Assembly (NCBI GenBank): GCA_023485295.1
Contig: JAMCZQ010000005.1
Location: forward strand, 1-64,000
Direction: 5' to 3'
DNA: 64,000 nt
DNA from: Candidatus Marsarchaeota archaeon
Lineage (GTDB): Archaea > Micrarchaeota > Micrarchaeia > Micrarchaeales > Micrarchaeaceae
A model generated the notes under the pieces. The model was not told the origin of the DNA. It saw nothing but the letters and a program-made list of their open reading frames with translations, and searched no databases. Shown in pieces: positions 25,827-34,283 of the stretch (position 1 is its first letter; each line of letters starts with the position of its first letter). The position numbers and the translations under genes are program-made.

Positions 25827-26724
25827 GTAAAGCACCTTTGCTTTCGCCCTCCAGAAGTGCAGATGCTATCTCCCTAATTCGCCCTTCGGTAAGCCTATTT
25901 ATGGCGTAAGGCACCCAATCCTTGCCATAAGCTACATAAACGCTAAGGTTGGGCTTTGACTTTAACATCATGCCGAACCTCTTTTTGTTATAGCCTAATG
26001 GCACCTCAAGCCTTAAATGCCTTTTGTAGGTGCTTTCGTAGTTCAGCATCCCCATCAGGAATTTTTCATCATGGCTCAGCACTGTAGGCTCTATGCCTTC
26101 CTTGATCATGCTTTTTATGTAGCGGTAGTAATCCATATCCTTGTAATGCATGTGGTGTTCATCAAGCTTTTTGTGGGCTGCCTGCGCATCGTAATGCGCT
26201 AATGGCTGCATTGTTGTGAATTTTATGGCTTTATACAGCAGCAAGCGCTTTGAAGACGAGCCGTTCCAGTAGCCCATGGTATAGTTTAGCGGAAGCTCTA
26301 TGCCTATTGGCAGGTCCTGGACGGCCTTATAGGCATCGGTAATTGCGCTCTGCGGTATCTGCTCTTCGCTTTCTATCCAAACCTTCCTTGATTCCCTGGC
26401 AGCAGCTGCGCCTATCTCCTGAAGGGCGGATACTGCCACAGATTTCCCGATAAGGTAGCCCAGCTGCGTAAGCCTGACTGATATATCGGCATCCAGATTT
26501 TGCCTGGTTACATTGCGTATAAGCTCAAAATAGGAATTTATATTGTAGCGCACTTTCGTCGTTGTAAGGGCATTTTCGCTTAGAAACGTTACTGTGCTCC
26601 CGACGCTCCTTTCATTAAGCAGCTTTATTGCCCTGAGCACAGATGCAGTAGTACTGCCTGCGATGTGCTTTTTTATGAGCTTGAATACGAGCCTTTTTAT
26701 TATGCTGTGGTTTTCGTTTACCAA
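25816..26724 (-). CDS. Divergent proline dehydrogenase-like TIM-barrel protein
   Basis: 302 residues. The order of motifs follows proline dehydrogenase: a GSTVTFLSENALT strand (compare the family DxLGE), a helix with SYFELIRN, then DADISVRLTQLGYL (family SVKLTALG), a VWIESEE strand in place of the usual acidic D-x-E, and a long helical end. The conserved double Arg at the end of the family is not obvious, so oxidation of proline is uncertain. The start is a TTG at 26724 with GTGAT three bases before it. No P5C dehydrogenase is nearby; the partner gene is an SDR. Confidence 0.6.
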   Translation of the reverse strand: MVNENHSIIKRLVFKLIKKHIAGSTTASVLRAIKLLNERSVGSTVTFLSENALTTTKVRYNINSYFELIRNVTRQNLDADISVRLTQLGYLIGKSVAVSALQEIGAAAARESRKVWIESEEQIPQSAITDAYKAVQDLPIGIELPLNYTMGYWNGSSSKRLLLYKAIKFTTMQPLAHYDAQAAHKKLDEHHMHYKDMDYYRYIKSMIKEGIEPTVLSHDEKFLMGMLNYESTYKRHLRLEVPLGYNKKRFGMMLKSKPNLSVYVAYGKDWVPYAINRLTEGRIREIASALLEGESKGALHAS

Positions 26725-26969
26725 TCAATCACTTTGGGTCTGCATCCTCCAACTCCGATACTGCAGGGCCGTGTCATGCGTATTTACTTTGTATATAACA
26801 TTTTTATACTTATTTTGTCAAGCAGACTTTAAACACTTTGCATGGGCTAAACGCGCATAGCAGCATGGAAAACCTATGCATGCTTATGATGCACATGGTT
26901 TTCAAAGCCATGGTCTGGTGCACATCGAAAAGATTATATTTATAGGGGGCGCATAATAAACTGGTTTTT

Positions 26970-27368
26970 ATGGATGGATTAAAACTTTCCTCTATAAATG
27001 AACTTTTGTCAAAGCTGCATAATGCGATAACACAATTCGTTTTGGATGTGAAGGATCTTGCTGATTCTAACGAAAGAGTGAGCCTTGCAGAGATAAAGGA
27101 GATAAGGGACAGGATAAGGGAAAGGCTGAACTCAGGCGAGGGTGACAGCGTGGAAAACGCGAAGCTGCTGAAGCTGCTCAACCTTTTCATTGAGGACAAA
27201 ACATTCATAGAGCTCACCAGGGAGGATGCAGAGGAGTGGCTGAAGTTCATGGAAGCGATAGAAGCCAATGTGGCCAAAGGCGATGCAAGGCTCAGCCAGA
27301 AGGAGAAGGAAGAGCTAAAGGAGATCCATCAGCTCACTGGAGAGATAAAGGCATTGATAAGGAAATAG
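26970..27368 (+). CDS. Helical protein, function unknown
   Basis: 132 residues, strongly charged and predicted all alpha (for example LAEIKEIRDRIRERL and EKEELKEIHQLTGEIKALI), with no membrane segment. Only a weak ribosome site (TGG) precedes the ATG. TATA-like TTATATTTATAG stands about 35 bases upstream. It converges on a very large coiled-coil gene. No family recognised. Confidence 0.6.
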   Translation: MDGLKLSSINELLSKLHNAITQFVLDVKDLADSNERVSLAEIKEIRDRIRERLNSGEGDSVENAKLLKLLNLFIEDKTFIELTREDAEEWLKFMEAIEANVAKGDARLSQKEKEELKEIHQLTGEIKALIRK

Positions 27369-27387
27369 CATCAAAACAAAAAATAGG

Positions 27388-27407
27388 CTTTGGCAAAACT
27401 GCCAAAG
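27388..27407. terminator. Hairpin between convergent genes
   Basis: CTTTGGC and GCCAAAG form a 7-bp stem with a 6-base loop between the stops of the convergent genes at 27368 and 27442. It lacks a T-run on either strand, so its function as a terminator is only suggested by position. Confidence 0.3.
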
Positions 27408-27441
27408 ACCTTGGCACTGTTGTGCTGCTGCCTATACCGCT

Positions 27442-29634
27442 TCAGCTGGTTTCGGCGAAGAAGAACGGCTTTATCTTGTTCATTGTCTGCACCCAGTCCT
27501 CAAGCTCGGCCTTGGTGCCGTTGTAGCCTGCGGTGTATGCAGAGGTCATGTTCTTTACGTCGTCCTTGTCCAGCACTTCTGCGGAGCTTATTCTCTTCTT
27601 GAATGGCTCAGCACCAGAAGGTGCCATCTCAGATGCCCAAATGCTGCTCATTGCCTGGAAGCGCAGAGCCATTAGGCGCCTGCTTGTCTCCTCCTCCTTG
27701 GACTTGTCGCTAACATCCAATGAATTCACTTCTGCAAGCAGCTTTGTGTAGTCATTCGTATCCATGTAGCTCTTTTTGCTCTCAAGCAGCACCTTGTCTA
27801 TGGATTTTACCACGACATTGGCAGACGCTACGTCAGTCTCGTTTTTGCGCAGCTCCTTCAGCGCGTCTGTGAGCGTATTCTGCTCCTGCTGCGTCAGGTA
27901 TTGCGATATGGGCTTTGCAAGAAGGTTTGCCTCCTGCATGAGCGTTGTGTATGTGAACGACTCGGAAAGCTGCACCTTTGCGCTTACTTCTGCAGGCTCG
28001 ACATGGTACATCGACGGGTATAGGCCCTTCATTATGTCTGTCGATGCCTTTTCAACTGCAGCATTCATATCCAGCACCTTGTTGCCATGCTTCATGCCGC
28101 GGCTGCTGAGCGTATTTCCAATCGATAGCAGGGCTTCGTTGACCTTTGCCAGATAGCCTGCACGCGCCATGAATTCCTGGAATTTTGTAAGATCGCTGTT
28201 CTTCTCCATGTCATTTATGTCGGCATTGCTCTTTATGAGCTCGTTGAATTTTTCTATGTGCCTTGCCTTGTTCTTTTTGCCGCGTTTGACCTCAAGGTCG
28301 TTGAAGTCTTCGGCAAATTCGTTGAATTTGCTGAACTCTGAAAGCTGTGCCTTGACCTCTTTCCTAAGCTCCCTTAGCTGCCTGAGCATGTATCTCTTGC
28401 CGGAGTGCTGGGAGAATTTGCCAGTGTCGTAATTATCGATGAATTTCTTGAGGTTGTCCATGTAATTGACGCCTTCAAGGCCATGTTCCAAAAGGTCAAC
28501 AGACCTTGTGTTTATCTTGTCGTACTCGCGCATTTTCAGATTAAGCGTTGCAAGTATGACATTAGGTTCCTTGTTCAGCTCCTTACTTTCCTTTTTGTCG
28601 TTCTCGAAGCTCTGTTCTATGGAATCAATGTGCTTCGAAAGCTTGTCCAGTACTGCGCTGCTTGCAGTTTTGAATTCTGCAAAATTCGGCACAGACGATG
28701 CGCCGCTCGGCTTGTAAAGGTTCAATGATTTCATGTCGTAGGACTGCAATTGCGCGACAGCATCTTTTGACGTCTTCTCTATGCCTGCGAATCTAGATAC
28801 TGTATTTTCAAGCGCTCCAAGCTCCACAACGGATTTTTGCATCTCGGCAAGGGCAGCCGCCTTTATGTCCTCGATCTTAGTGCTTGTTTTGAATATCGAT
28901 GCATATGGCGAGTTGTTTGCGCTCAGCTGCCACTGGATATTGAGCGCCAGGTCCCTGCTCAAGTCCTCGTATGACTTGGTAGGGTTCTGCTTGCCAAGCT
29001 GGTAGTTTAGCAGCACAGCGCGCTGGCCTGACTCGTAGCTGCTTATGCTGTTCTGCGTAAGTGTGAGCTCCTTCTCCTTTTCCGTAACGTCCCTGTGCTT
29101 GTCTGAAAGGGCCTTGTTCTGCATTAGGGAAGACACTTTCTGCTCCTGTGCGAGCTCCTTCTGCTTCTCCGCAAGCGCGTCTTCATATTTCTTTATGTTC
29201 TTTTTGCTCGGCCTCTTGCTTGCTTTCAGGCTGTTTAGAGCGTCCTGCAGGTCTGTCACTATGCGCTTGAGCTTCTCCTCTTCCGGGTTTGGCTTTGCCA
29301 TGTCCTGCTTCAGCTGGTCTTCCTCCTTTTTGAGAACATCGAGTTCCTTCTCAAGCTTTGCTGCCTTTTTCTTTAAGTCTTCATATTTGCTTTCCTCAAT
29401 CTTTGCCTCTTCCACCTTTCCAGAAGCCTTGACTGAATAAAGATATATTGCGCCAAGCTCTGCCAGCTTGTTCTTTTCCCCAACCACTTCCTCCAATTTT
29501 TCTATCTTGTCAGCGTACTGCTGTGCCTTCACATTTTCGTCCTTCTGGACGTATCTCTCAGATACTGATTGCACGGATTCAAGATTTGATACGGTGTTTG
29601 ATACAGTATTTGATACCTTTTTTTGTGTACTCAT
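27442..29634 (-). CDS. Large coiled-coil protein
   Basis: 730 residues without signal peptide or membrane helix. Residues 35-205 are almost continuous heptad coiled coil (KYEDLKKKAAKLEKELDVL is typical); the rest is mostly helical with further shorter coils and a final segment ending in KPFFFAETS. The N-terminus carries VSNT repeats. There is no ATP-binding motif, so it is not an SMC or Rad50. GTGAT stands three bases before the ATG. It is probably a structural or scaffolding cytoplasmic protein; I know no homologue by eye. The opposing helical gene at 26970 may belong with it. Confidence 0.8.
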   Translation of the reverse strand: MSTQKKVSNTVSNTVSNLESVQSVSERYVQKDENVKAQQYADKIEKLEEVVGEKNKLAELGAIYLYSVKASGKVEEAKIEESKYEDLKKKAAKLEKELDVLKKEEDQLKQDMAKPNPEEEKLKRIVTDLQDALNSLKASKRPSKKNIKKYEDALAEKQKELAQEQKVSSLMQNKALSDKHRDVTEKEKELTLTQNSISSYESGQRAVLLNYQLGKQNPTKSYEDLSRDLALNIQWQLSANNSPYASIFKTSTKIEDIKAAALAEMQKSVVELGALENTVSRFAGIEKTSKDAVAQLQSYDMKSLNLYKPSGASSVPNFAEFKTASSAVLDKLSKHIDSIEQSFENDKKESKELNKEPNVILATLNLKMREYDKINTRSVDLLEHGLEGVNYMDNLKKFIDNYDTGKFSQHSGKRYMLRQLRELRKEVKAQLSEFSKFNEFAEDFNDLEVKRGKKNKARHIEKFNELIKSNADINDMEKNSDLTKFQEFMARAGYLAKVNEALLSIGNTLSSRGMKHGNKVLDMNAAVEKASTDIMKGLYPSMYHVEPAEVSAKVQLSESFTYTTLMQEANLLAKPISQYLTQQEQNTLTDALKELRKNETDVASANVVVKSIDKVLLESKKSYMDTNDYTKLLAEVNSLDVSDKSKEEETSRRLMALRFQAMSSIWASEMAPSGAEPFKKRISSAEVLDKDDVKNMTSAYTAGYNGTKAELEDWVQTMNKIKPFFFAETS
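29585..29616. repeat. 12-base tandem repeat encoding VSNT units
   Basis: TTTGATAC occurs three times with a period of 12 bases. On the minus strand it encodes the repeated VSNT at the N-terminus of the large coiled-coil protein. Such short in-frame repeats can vary in number between strains. Confidence 0.7.
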
Positions 29635-29680
29635 TGCATCACTTAAAAACCATTTTTACCAATAATTTTTTAGGCTTGTT

Positions 29681-29696
29681 ATAATATTTAAACATT
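29681..29696 (-). promoter_or_regulatory. Probable TATA box of the coiled-coil gene
   Basis: ATGTTTAAATATTAT on the minus strand lies about 50-60 bases before the ATG at 29634, predicting a leader of about 28 bases that includes GTGAT. Confidence 0.4.
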
Positions 29697-29729
29697 TACT
29701 ACAGCCACGCACAGTGGCCAAGCCCACAT

Positions 29730-30380
29730 TCAGAAGCGCTGCATTGATGCGGACCCGTACCTGCAGAGCTTCAATGCTGGGCATTCGGAGCAGGCAGGCC
29801 TGGTTTTGCAATACCTCTTGCCAAGCTCCACGAACTGCGCATGGAAATCCTTGTAAAGAACCAGATCGGGCTTTATAGAGCGCTCGAAAAGACCCTTGAG
29901 CTGCTCGTAGCTTGCATCTTCGCTGAAGCCGTAGACCCTGCTCATTACCCTTTTCGTATACGCGTCTACAACGAACGACAGCTTTTCTGCCGAATAAAGC
30001 ATTATTGAGTCTGCAGTCTCTGGGCCTATGCCTTTTATTGAGAGAAGTACTCTCCTCAGCTCAGCGCCGTCAAGCCTAAATAGGGTTTCTAGCGAGCCGT
30101 AATTGCCAATGATGAACCTGCATATGCCGATCAGCCTTTTTGACTTCTGCCTGTAGTAGCCAGCAGGCTTTACCAAGCTTTCAAGCTCCTCTGGGCTCGC
30201 TTCTGATATGGCACTGATGCTCAGCAGATTGTGCGCCTTTATGTTTGCTATTGCCCTTTCGACGTTGCGCCATGATGTCTGCTGCGTCAGGATTGCTCCT
30301 ATTAATACTTCGTCTTTTGTTTCGCCTGGCCACCAGTTGAGGAACCCGAACCGCGAATAAAGCGCCTTATAAAGGCGCAT
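29730..30380 (-). CDS. Endonuclease III-like DNA glycosylase (HhH-GPD, iron-sulphur)
   Basis: Base-excision repair glycosylase. With the ATG at 30380 it has 216 residues, the normal size; an ATG at 30503 would run into the uL11 gene. The helix-hairpin-helix is LLSIKGIGPETADSI and the catalytic Asp is in VVDAYTKRV. The position of the EndoIII catalytic lysine is a Glu (GPET), as in monofunctional relatives. The C-terminal cluster is C-x6-C-x2-C-x5-C in CKTRPACSECPALKLC. The damaged base recognised cannot be stated. It is downstream of uL11. Confidence 0.88.
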   Translation of the reverse strand: MRLYKALYSRFGFLNWWPGETKDEVLIGAILTQQTSWRNVERAIANIKAHNLLSISAISEASPEELESLVKPAGYYRQKSKRLIGICRFIIGNYGSLETLFRLDGAELRRVLLSIKGIGPETADSIMLYSAEKLSFVVDAYTKRVMSRVYGFSEDASYEQLKGLFERSIKPDLVLYKDFHAQFVELGKRYCKTRPACSECPALKLCRYGSASMQRF

Positions 30381-30418
30381 TAGATCGGCTTTGCCTGGGC
30401 TGTCAGGGTGTGCGGATT

Positions 30419-30886
30419 TTAAAGCTTCACTTCCCCGTTTTTTATTCGCGCTATGATTACGCGCGGGTCCTCGTTCTCGCACTTTACCCCCATGCTTTTG
30501 CATGTGCCAAGCACCTGATTTACCCTCTCTGCCATGCTCCTGCCATAAAGCTTTGCCTCCTTGGATTTTGCGATCTTCTTGACCTGCTCAAGGGATATGT
30601 TGCCTACGACTTCGTCCTTTGTCTTGGCACCTGCAGCGGCGCCAAGCTCCTTCAGTATCAGCGCGCTTGTCTGCGGCATGCCCACTTCAACCTTGTAGGA
30701 TTTAGTGGCAGGATCTACTACGACCTTGACAGGCACTTTTATGCCTGAAAAGCCCGAAGTCGCCTTGTTGATTTCAGCAACTATGGCGTTTATGTTTACG
30801 CCCAGTGGCCCGAGGGCCGGGCCAAAGGGAGGCCCGCCTGTTGCCTTGCCGCCTTCTATAAGTCCGTTTATTATTACTTCGCTCAT
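30419..30886 (-). CDS. rpl11: Ribosomal protein uL11
   Basis: Part of the GTPase-associated centre of the large subunit. It has 155 residues with GGKATGGPPFGPALGPLGVN at the N-terminus and the rRNA-binding C-terminal domain (TKDEVVGNISLEQVKKIA). It is the usual archaeal partner of Spt5, which lies 4 bases upstream; uL1 and uL10, often next, are absent here and replaced by the EndoIII-like gene. Confidence 0.97.
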   Translation of the reverse strand: MSEVIINGLIEGGKATGGPPFGPALGPLGVNINAIVAEINKATSGFSGIKVPVKVVVDPATKSYKVEVGMPQTSALILKELGAAAGAKTKDEVVGNISLEQVKKIAKSKEAKLYGRSMAERVNQVLGTCKSMGVKCENEDPRVIIARIKNGEVKL

Positions 30887-30890
30887 TTGC

Positions 30891-31352
30891 TCATTCCTCC
30901 TTTTCCTTAGCCTTTTGTATTATCTTAGCAGTATTTATCTTTGTTGTTATCGGTATAGGCACTACCACATCCATTAGCTCCACTGTCATGTCGTTCTTCG
31001 CCTCGTCGATCTTTAGCACCTTTGCCTTGTAGCCCTTGAACGGGCCAGTGTTGAACTCCACTATGTCGTTCTTGGCTATTTCCTGGGCCTTGCTGGGCGC
31101 GTTTATAAGCTTGGCTACCTCCTCGCTTGCAAGCGGCTTAGGCAGTATGCCTTTTATGTTGTGCTCCTTGCTCACAAACTCGCGGCATGCCACTTCGTCC
31201 TTTGCCTCTATTATGATGTAGCCGCGCATTCCTTCAAGCACTATTATCGAATAGACAGGTATGTCGGATTTTGTGGCTTTGTTCTGCAGCATGTTTGCAA
31301 CTATGCGCTCCTGGCCTGATGTCACCTTTACTACGAAATACACATTTACCAC
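30891..31352 (-). CDS. spt5: Transcription elongation factor Spt5 (NusG-like)
   Basis: Binds the RNA polymerase clamp to close the cleft and promote processive elongation, normally with Spt4. It has 153 residues: NGN domain (1-85, VYFVVKVTSGQERIVANML) and a C-terminal KOW domain (NDIVEFNTGPFKGYKAKVLKID). The frame starts at GTG 31352, near the predicted transcription start. A second GTG at 31343, behind GTGGT, is an alternative. SecE, often just upstream, is not present. Confidence 0.95.
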   Translation of the reverse strand: MVNVYFVVKVTSGQERIVANMLQNKATKSDIPVYSIIVLEGMRGYIIIEAKDEVACREFVSKEHNIKGILPKPLASEEVAKLINAPSKAQEIAKNDIVEFNTGPFKGYKAKVLKIDEAKNDMTVELMDVVVPIPITTKINTAKIIQKAKEKEE

Positions 31353-31370
31353 TTTTGCAAACTTTTTATT

Positions 31371-31384
31371 GGTTTATTTAAACA
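31371..31384 (-). promoter_or_regulatory. Probable TATA box of spt5-rpl11
   Basis: TGTTTAAATAAACC on the minus strand is centred about 26 bases before the GTG at 31352, so the operon transcript would be nearly leaderless. Confidence 0.45.
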
Positions 31385-31404
31385 TGAAAGCTTTAATAGC
31401 AGAA

Positions 31405-31416
31405 TACTTAAAATAT
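31405..31416 (+). promoter_or_regulatory. Probable TATA box of the Trm5-like gene
   Basis: TACTTAAAATAT on the plus strand is centred about 26 bases before the ATG at 31436, divergent from the spt5 promoter 20 bases away. Confidence 0.45.
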
Positions 31417-31435
31417 TCTGCTGAAAGGGTTGCAT

Positions 31436-32464
31436 ATGCATTACGCCGCGGTTTTGAAGAAGGATGCCCAGCGCACAAAGACGTTGCTCCTCAGGAACAA
31501 TCTTCTCGCAAAGGGCTATCTTGTCCAGCATAGCGCGCGCTATGTATATTTTCCTATTGATATTGCGAAGGCAAAGAATAAAAAGCTTACAGCAGGGCTG
31601 AAAATTGCTGACATGGAGTTCAGCAACCCGCAAAAGCGCAGTCATCCAAGCTACAAGGACGCGCTCAAGGGCCTTCTTGGCGACGGCTACGAAGGCTTTA
31701 TGCTGGGCTACGACGCCATGGGCAACATAGCAGTTATAGAGCTTGACGGGCATGCAGAATCAAAGCGCAAGCAGATAGCGCAGGCGATAATGGATGGGAG
31801 CAAAAGGATAAGCACTGTGCTTGCGAAGGCCGGCCCAGTTTCAGGGCCGTATAGGGTCAGGAAGTTCAGGTATATAGCAGGGAAGCGCAGCTTCATTGCA
31901 AAATACTCGGAGAACGGATGCAGTTTCCTGTTTGACGTCAGGCGCGTGTTCTTCTCTCCGAGGCTGTCGTTCGAGCGGTCCAGGCTAGCTAAGCTTGTAA
32001 GCGGGCACGAGAATGTAATTGTGCCATTTGCAGGCGTTGGGCCGTTCGCCATAGAAATAGCGAAGGCGCATCAGGGCTGCAAGGTAGTGGCAATAGAGCT
32101 CAATCCTGCAGCATACAGCTATCTGCTTAAGAATATAAAGCTAAACAGCACTGGCAACGTAGTTCCAGTGCTCGGGGATTTCGCGGAACAGGCCAAGAAC
32201 TATATGGGCTTCGCAGACAGGGTAGTGATGCCTATGCCAATGGCTTCCAGCGATTTCATAAATGCAGCAGCAGAGGTGGCAAAGAAAAAGGCAGTAATAC
32301 ACATGTACGCATTCTGCAAGCTCAAGGAATCAGGCACTTTCGCTGCAGGCGTGCTGAAGAGGTTTGAAGCCGCAGGCAGAAAGGCAAGGCTCATCGGCAT
32401 GCGCACTGTCAGGCCGTACTCCAGGGACGACATAGAGGTAGTGCTTGACATAGGAATAGGCTGA
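31436..32464 (+). CDS. Trm5-like tRNA (guanine37-N1)-methyltransferase
   Basis: 342 residues. The Trm5/TYW2 class I methyltransferase core is clear: VFFSPRLSFERSRLA before motif I, then IVPFAGVGPFAIEIA, and VVAIELNPAAYSYLLKNI. The usual catalytic-region motif N-L-P is here VVMPMPMASSDFI, with Pro where Asn is expected. It may therefore be a Taw22/Trm5a-type or altered enzyme acting on G37 or wyosine precursors. The ATG at 31436 is preferred over a TTG six bases earlier. It is divergent from spt5. Confidence 0.85.
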   Translation: MHYAAVLKKDAQRTKTLLLRNNLLAKGYLVQHSARYVYFPIDIAKAKNKKLTAGLKIADMEFSNPQKRSHPSYKDALKGLLGDGYEGFMLGYDAMGNIAVIELDGHAESKRKQIAQAIMDGSKRISTVLAKAGPVSGPYRVRKFRYIAGKRSFIAKYSENGCSFLFDVRRVFFSPRLSFERSRLAKLVSGHENVIVPFAGVGPFAIEIAKAHQGCKVVAIELNPAAYSYLLKNIKLNSTGNVVPVLGDFAEQAKNYMGFADRVVMPMPMASSDFINAAAEVAKKKAVIHMYAFCKLKESGTFAAGVLKRFEAAGRKARLIGMRTVRPYSRDDIEVVLDIGIG

Positions 32465-32471
32465 ATGCATT

Positions 32472-33464
32472 TCATGCAGCAGGCTCTCCGGATTTCTTTA
32501 TTTTCAGCAGCTCGATTATCCTGTAGTACGTTGGCGGATGCGTTGAAAAAAGGGAGCTCAGCATTCCAAGCAGCCCGTTCCTGCTTGCTGCAGCGCTTGA
32601 GGAAAGCGCAGAGAAATCAGCTTCAGGCAGCAGCTCTTTTACCTGGCTCATGTGCGACCTGAGCGCCTTAGCATCGTTGTCTATGGTAAAGAAATCAATA
32701 ATGTAGAATGCCCGTGCAGAGGTCGAGCTCCTCGAAGCGTTCTGCACTGCAAGGTTTGCTATGTTGAGCTTGTACAGCGCAGATGCCAGGTACTCTGGCT
32801 TTTTGTACATGCTGGCAGCATATCCGTCAGCATAGAGCTCGCGCTGCTTTGAAAGCGGCAGCGTCAGCAGGCCAGATATAAAGTAGACTATGAAGGCCAA
32901 TATTCCGAAAACAAACAGGTATGAATTGCCCCTCCTGGGCTCGCCGTTAGTTTCGGTCCAGAGTATGTCCTGCGTGAGCCCCCATGCAAGCAGCGGGATG
33001 AATGACACAAGGGTCATAGCTATAAAATCGCTGTGGCGTATGTGGCCCATTTCATGCCAGACTGCAGCATACAGCTCCTCCTTGCTAAGGATTGGCAGAA
33101 GGCTTTCGTGGAATGCGATCGTCGCTCCGCGCTTTGTGCGGCCAAATGTGAATATGTTGGGCTCTTGGGCCGGGGCTATGGCTATCCTTGGCTTTGGTAT
33201 GCCTGCCTTCCTTGAAAGGACTTCGATTGCTTCCTGCAGCTGAGGATACTCGTCCGGGCCTATGTAGCGCAGCTTCGAATACGAAAAAAGGAGCTTTGGC
33301 GAAATGTAAATGTCCAAGGCCACGAAAAATGCGATTACGGCAAGCGCATAGTACGAGCGCACGCCCAGAACGTATAATATCGCATAGAGTATCGCTATGC
33401 CTATGGCAAATGTGAGCAGCAGCACAAAAAGCATGTTTATGCGCAGGTTGGATAGTTCGCTCAT
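32472..33464 (-). CDS. htpX: HtpX-like membrane zinc metalloprotease (M48)
   Basis: Membrane quality-control protease. It has 330 residues from the ATG at 33464 (GTG-rich site upstream). Two N-terminal membrane helices (about 12-32 and 40-55) precede the catalytic HEMGH (His137, Glu138, His141). Another membrane pair at about 150-200 precedes the third zinc ligand in ELYADGYAA. The far upstream codons of this frame (to 33557) lie before the promoter and are excluded. It is divergent from scpA and convergent with the Trm5-like gene 7 bases away. Confidence 0.92.
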   Translation of the reverse strand: MSELSNLRINMLFVLLLTFAIGIAILYAILYVLGVRSYYALAVIAFFVALDIYISPKLLFSYSKLRYIGPDEYPQLQEAIEVLSRKAGIPKPRIAIAPAQEPNIFTFGRTKRGATIAFHESLLPILSKEELYAAVWHEMGHIRHSDFIAMTLVSFIPLLAWGLTQDILWTETNGEPRRGNSYLFVFGILAFIVYFISGLLTLPLSKQRELYADGYAASMYKKPEYLASALYKLNIANLAVQNASRSSTSARAFYIIDFFTIDNDAKALRSHMSQVKELLPEADFSALSSSAAASRNGLLGMLSSLFSTHPPTYYRIIELLKIKKSGEPAA

Positions 33465-33510
33465 CAAAACACTTTGCGTTTGGCACTGACAGTTAAGCCT
33501 TTGTAGCACA

Positions 33511-33521
33511 ATATTTATATA
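33511..33521 (-). promoter_or_regulatory. Probable TATA box of htpX
   Basis: TATATAAATAT on the minus strand, about 50 bases before the htpX ATG, predicts a leader of some 25 bases. Confidence 0.45.
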
Positions 33522-33529
33522 AGAGATTG

Positions 33530-33540
33530 TATTTAATATT
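33530..33540 (+). promoter_or_regulatory. Probable TATA box of scpA-scpB
   Basis: TATTTAATATT on the plus strand predicts a start near 33561, which supports the ATG at 33573 as the scpA start and rules out the TTG at 33552. Confidence 0.4.
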
Positions 33541-33572
33541 CTTGACCAGTATTGCATCTTGGCGACGCACTG

Positions 33573-34280
33573 ATGGAGATAATAAAGCGCGAGGAATCCC
33601 TCGAATCTTACGGGGAGGACACCATAGACCTACAGGAACTGGTTAGCAATGCCACGTGGCAGGAGCTTCTAACAAAGTTGGTTGAGACGAAGAAGCTGGA
33701 CCCGTGGAACATAGACATAGCAGCAATAGTCGATTCGTACATAAGCGCAGTGCAAAAAATGAAGCTGCTGGACCTTTTCGTCCCTGCAAACGTTGTGTTC
33801 GCGGCTTCAGTGCTTCTTAGGATAAAAAGCGAGAGCATAAAAATAATTGAGGATGAGCCTGAAGAAGACGGTGTGTTGGAGGCGTTCAGGCGGCAGGCCC
33901 CTGCGGTCGAGGAGCTTGTCCCTAAGCTTAGGCACCAGCCAAATGCGGTAGTAACCCTTCAGGAGCTTATAAGCGCGCTTGACGAGGCAATGGCATTTGA
34001 GGCCAAGCGCATGGAGAGGATTGCCGCTTCGGCGCCCGCGCCGCTGCAGCTCAACATAGACACAGAGGACATTGATGACAAGATTGACAGCGTGTTGGGG
34101 CTTGTGAAGCGCAGCATTGACCCTGCGGGAATGACAACTTTCGATGCAATAGCTGGCGCTTTCTACAGCTCCGACAGCATACTTGTGGACCTGTTTGTGC
34201 CGCTTCTGTACCTATACCACAGGGGCGCGCTGCAGATGTTCCAGGAAGAATTCTTCAAGGAGATATTCATAAAGGTGTGA
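33573..34280 (+). CDS. scpA: Segregation and condensation protein A (kleisin)
   Basis: Kleisin that bridges the SMC heads and works in chromosome condensation and segregation. It has 235 residues: N-terminal helical SMC-binding region with the family motif WQELLTKLVETKKLDPWNIDIA, helix VFAASVLLRIKSESI, acidic linker and a C-terminal winged helix ending LYLYHRGALQMFQEEFFKEI. It is immediately followed by scpB. An SMC gene is not in the window. Confidence 0.94.
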   Translation: MEIIKREESLESYGEDTIDLQELVSNATWQELLTKLVETKKLDPWNIDIAAIVDSYISAVQKMKLLDLFVPANVVFAASVLLRIKSESIKIIEDEPEEDGVLEAFRRQAPAVEELVPKLRHQPNAVVTLQELISALDEAMAFEAKRMERIAASAPAPLQLNIDTEDIDDKIDSVLGLVKRSIDPAGMTTFDAIAGAFYSSDSILVDLFVPLLYLYHRGALQMFQEEFFKEIFIKV

Positions 34281-34283
34281 AGC

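Noticed and set aside
29585..29616. CRISPR-like repeats
   Set aside because: Only three 8-base units with a period of 12 inside a coding sequence; no spacer-repeat pattern and no cas genes anywhere in the window.
27442..29634. SMC/Rad50-type ATPase assignment for the coiled-coil protein
   Set aside because: No Walker A, Walker B or signature motif is present at either end.
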